From: Actinomycetota bacterium
GTDB lineage: Bacteria; Actinomycetota; CADDZG01; JAHWKV01
Length of the DNA: 64,000 bases
Direction: 5' to 3'
Assembly (NCBI GenBank): GCA_030447305.1
Contig: JAUJPC010000006.1
Span: forward strand, 62,001 to 126,000
The position numbers were made by a program, and so were the translations under genes. Of the stretch, positions 61,898 to 64,000 are shown one piece after another. Numbering within the stretch: position 1 is the first letter of the stretch; each line of letters starts with the position of its first letter. The notes beneath the pieces are model-generated. The model worked only from the letters and a program-made list of their open reading frames with translations. It had not been told where the DNA came from and did no database searches.

Positions 61898-62149
61898 TCA
61901 CTTGACCTCTTCGGTGGGTACGGGGGAGTCGGGGGAATTCTGGACGGTGACTGGAGTTGCTGTGGTCGCGGCGGAGGTCTTGGCCAGCAATGCAGCGAGT
62001 GAACCCAGTCCGCCGGAGGTCGTCGCGACCAGGAATTCGGGAACCTCGATATCCATGAAGGCCAAAGTAAAGCCCCCAGCCAGTCCCAGAACGGTGATTA
62101 TCCCGATGAAACAGATCACTATGTCGATGGTCCGTTGGTGGTTACCCAT
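61898..62149 (-). CDS. Two-helix small membrane protein
   Basis: An 83-aa protein starting at ATG 62149 (MGNHQRTIDIVICF) after GGGAGG. Helices IDIVICFIGIITVLGLAGGFTLAF and a more amphipathic TTSGGLGSLAALLAK, then a Thr/Pro/Glu-rich tail. Similar small proteins are common in actinobacterial phages and elements, where holin-like roles have been proposed; I only note the resemblance. Confidence 0.6.
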   Translation of the reverse strand: MGNHQRTIDIVICFIGIITVLGLAGGFTLAFMDIEVPEFLVATTSGGLGSLAALLAKTSAATTATPVTVQNSPDSPVPTEEVK

Positions 62150-62370
62150 GACATCGCCTCCCTTTGTAGTCTGGTCCACCATTCAAACGGCCAGCGGTAT
62201 CACAAACCATGGAGAGATAGGCCCAGTCCCGGCTGGCAAAATACTCATTTTTGAGTGAGCGGTCTGAGAGCCGGTCCGTCCCCAGGTAACAGCGCTTCTG
62301 TTTCCGTATTCCTTCCTCCAGCCCTTTGGTCATCGTCCGCGTCTTAAGGTCATCTAACTCAGTGGGTGAT

Positions 62371-63279
62371 CTATGAAGGGGGGCTATCTGCGAGCTGGTC
62401 CGCCACTGTCACGATCATTTCCGGTTCTTCTCGAAACAACTTCAGCTCTCCGGTCACATACGCGTAGCTGCGTCCAGGGTGATTCTCGTCGCGCGCTACA
62501 TAACGGTTGTCGAGTAATCGGATCACGTCCCGCGCCTCTTCGGTATCCATGTCGGGAATGAAGAGCTTGAAGGGCTGGGCCTTGGAGCCGATGTCAACCA
62601 TTGCCTTGCGTTGACCCAGCCGAGTAAAGGTCCGCAGTTCGGTGAAGATGGTCGCAGTTTGACCAGCAGCTGCTAGCTCGACGATCTGCTGATAATCCAG
62701 GCGGCTGTTCAGAAGCTCTGGACGGGATTGTCGAGCCGCCCGGTATTTGTCGATGACGTCCGCCCTCAGGTTCCACCAGACATGCAAAAGCGCGTAGTTG
62801 CGCATCTCGGAGCCGTTTACTTCGAGCTGGTTCCACACCCCCACGTGGTTTGACTGCGCGACTCGCTCCGCATGTGTGTATCTCTGGTCGTGACCGGCAA
62901 AGTCGGCTCTGCCGTATTTATTGAAGTAAGGGCTAAACCCCTCACGGATCATCTGCTCCTGAAAGTCCTTTTCCTCGACGTAAACCCAGACAAGGAGGCG
63001 CCCGAAGTTGTCCCGATACCGCGCAAGTGCTTCGTCGATGGGTTCGGTCCCGGCGAACTCCAGCGTCACCTGAGATCCGATAGGAAAGGTGGCTATCGCC
63101 TTCTCCTTGGCCTTCTTGCCGAAGGGAGTTTCCGGCTTTTCTCCCCCGGGGTTCGACTCCTCGGTGTCGAGCGAGGCAATTCTCAGCTTCTCCTGGACTC
63201 CGTCTAAGTCGACCACCAGCGTGTCGCCGTCTACCACTCTCGTCACATTCGCCGAAATCGTGGATCCTTCCGTGGGCAC
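62371..63279 (-). CDS. Staphylococcal-nuclease-like (thermonuclease) protein
   Basis: A 302-aa protein. The N-terminal OB-fold nuclease domain shows RVVDGDTLVVDLDG (Asp), KLRIASLDTEES (first catalytic Arg and the Glu), and RDNFGRLLVWVY (second Arg), with FGKKAKEKA between. There is no signal peptide, so unlike secreted SNases it is intracellular. The C-terminal 130 residues look like a second OB-like domain (FTELRTFTRLGQRKAMVDIG ... SYAYVTGELKLF). ATG at 63279. It stands alone, near the window edge. Confidence 0.85.
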   Translation of the reverse strand: MPTEGSTISANVTRVVDGDTLVVDLDGVQEKLRIASLDTEESNPGGEKPETPFGKKAKEKAIATFPIGSQVTLEFAGTEPIDEALARYRDNFGRLLVWVYVEEKDFQEQMIREGFSPYFNKYGRADFAGHDQRYTHAERVAQSNHVGVWNQLEVNGSEMRNYALLHVWWNLRADVIDKYRAARQSRPELLNSRLDYQQIVELAAAGQTATIFTELRTFTRLGQRKAMVDIGSKAQPFKLFIPDMDTEEARDVIRLLDNRYVARDENHPGRSYAYVTGELKLFREEPEMIVTVADQLADSPPS

Positions 63280-63525
63280 CTAGGCCTCCTCCCTCTCGCC
63301 GGCTAGTACCGAAGTCTTTCTCATCGGAAGCCAGGTTGAACAGAGCGAAAGTACCTAAGTCAGGGCGTCGAAACGGCTCAAAACGATCTGGTACAAAGGC
63401 ATATAGGTGTGTAGACGGGGCACTCAGGCGCGAATGTCTAAATCTAAGGAAGGCCGGCATGTTGGGGTCCCACGCCTTCTGAAGTGGACAACCGTCCGGT
63501 AAGAATCTTGCGGGAGCCAGTTTCA

Positions 63526-63822
63526 TTAGTCCCGTACCCACCGGAACTCAAGAATTCGGCCCTCTCGCCCGGCGACCATCGGCAACCCGTATCGCTCCGT
63601 GTGAACGCCGAACATCATCGCCTTCAGCAGTGCGATCCAATGTCCTCCTCGCTCAGCTTCGTTCCCATCGACCATGACCGCAGTAGGCGTCCGGAAGTCC
63701 TCGTGGGTTTCAATGACCGCTACAACCTGACTCGGTTCGTTTCGGGGATCTGCAGGAATCGGGTGCTCTCCATCAGTGCCCGTCGACACTCCAACGATAT
63801 TGGGCTCCTCTGGCCTCTTCAC
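63526..63822 (-). CDS. Small hypothetical protein
   Basis: A 98-aa frame with ATG at 63822. The C-terminal half (PTAVMVDGNEAERGGHWIAL ... VHTERYGLPMVAGREG) has a protein-like composition; the N-terminal third is Pro/Asp/Thr-rich. No family, signal or membrane segment recognised. The DNA between 63280 and 63525 and beyond 63823 holds nothing I can support. Confidence 0.35.
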   Translation of the reverse strand: MKRPEEPNIVGVSTGTDGEHPIPADPRNEPSQVVAVIETHEDFRTPTAVMVDGNEAERGGHWIALLKAMMFGVHTERYGLPMVAGREGRILEFRWVRD

Positions 63823-64000
63823 CTCAAGCCCTTTCTACATGTAATGCCCGGCCCAGCTGTCAGTCGGCTATCAATGACTCCGGGGCTACCAGCTCGTTCC
63901 GAGTATTCGATGCGTCCTCGGCACCCGTTACGGCCAGAGGCACGGAGGGGCCATCAAGCTGCACGGCGGGGTAATCAATGGGATCCGGCATAGAAATTTT

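Overview
The window looks like an accessory, plasticity-zone stretch of a moderately high-GC actinomycete chromosome (Actinomycetota; genus not determinable from this sequence). Supporting signs are a replication-relaxation protein, an Xis plus tyrosine integrase pair, an IS481 element, DUF3376-type patatin, a DUF4331 / class F sortase / TPR operon, a phosphoglucose isomerase-gnd gene junction, and frequent GTG and TTG starts. Intact genes alternate with a dense graveyard of gene fragments. Many fragments differ from an intact reading frame by only one or two bases, so some frameshifts could be sequencing errors. However, frames of 804, 1217, about 938 and 1329 codons are intact, so the error rate cannot be high.

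Layout. 0-2.05 kb: a truncated transposase copy, a membrane/TIG protein cut by it, a 316-bp mini-IS and an IS256 tail. 2.05-8.65 kb: a small membrane protein, fused scraps of NYN and DnaB genes, a translationally coupled pair (nucleotidyltransferase-like protein plus a UDP-sugar dehydrogenase homologue with Ser in place of the catalytic Cys), a KAP-NTPase scrap, a hypothetical protein and a frameshifted zinc/HNH-like gene. 8.9-12.3 kb: IS-alpha copy A, a DUF3761-like tail, a frameshifted SGNH hydrolase and membrane proteins. 12.7-24.8 kb: island material related to tRNA-Asn(GTT). It holds a displaced tRNA 3' half, an IS481 element with a perfect 15-bp target duplication, two divergent HEPN-domain proteins, decayed integrase, excisionase and replication-relaxation genes, then an OLD-family ATPase/TOPRIM nuclease, an unknown protein and a UPF0489 protein. 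25.3-27.3 kb: a complete copper amine oxidase.

27.7-54.7 kb: three direct repeats carry the anticodon-loop core of tRNA-Val(GAC) with shared flanks. They delimit two tandem cassettes (about 14.7 and 12.3 kb) in which no recombinase gene is visible. Cassette 1 carries a triple zinc-knuckle protein, an EEP-family nuclease, a 1217-aa membrane patatin, a membrane/GAF-like + Panacea-domain two-gene operon and several dead IS copies. Cassette 2 carries a coupled pair of very large unrecognised proteins (about 938 and 1329 aa), an Ig-like/polyproline/zinc-ribbon protein and a hemopexin-repeat protein.

54.7-64 kb: more chromosome-like sequence. It holds the displaced tRNA-Val 3' end, a methyltransferase tail, a DUF4331-sortase-TPR surface operon, truncated pgi/gnd and pilus genes, a lone zinc-knuckle unit matching the cassette 1 protein, two small membrane proteins and a staphylococcal-nuclease-like protein.

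Two IS groups recur and are named here for convenience: IS-alpha (inverted repeat GTAGGGTTCAAAAA) and IS-beta (inverted repeat CCTGTGGGGTGCCAAAA). Both encode rve/DDE integrases, and every copy is broken. The strongest candidates for undescribed systems are the dehydrogenase/nucleotidyltransferase pair, the membrane-GAF/Panacea pair, the HEPN pair and the cassette 2 giant-protein cluster.
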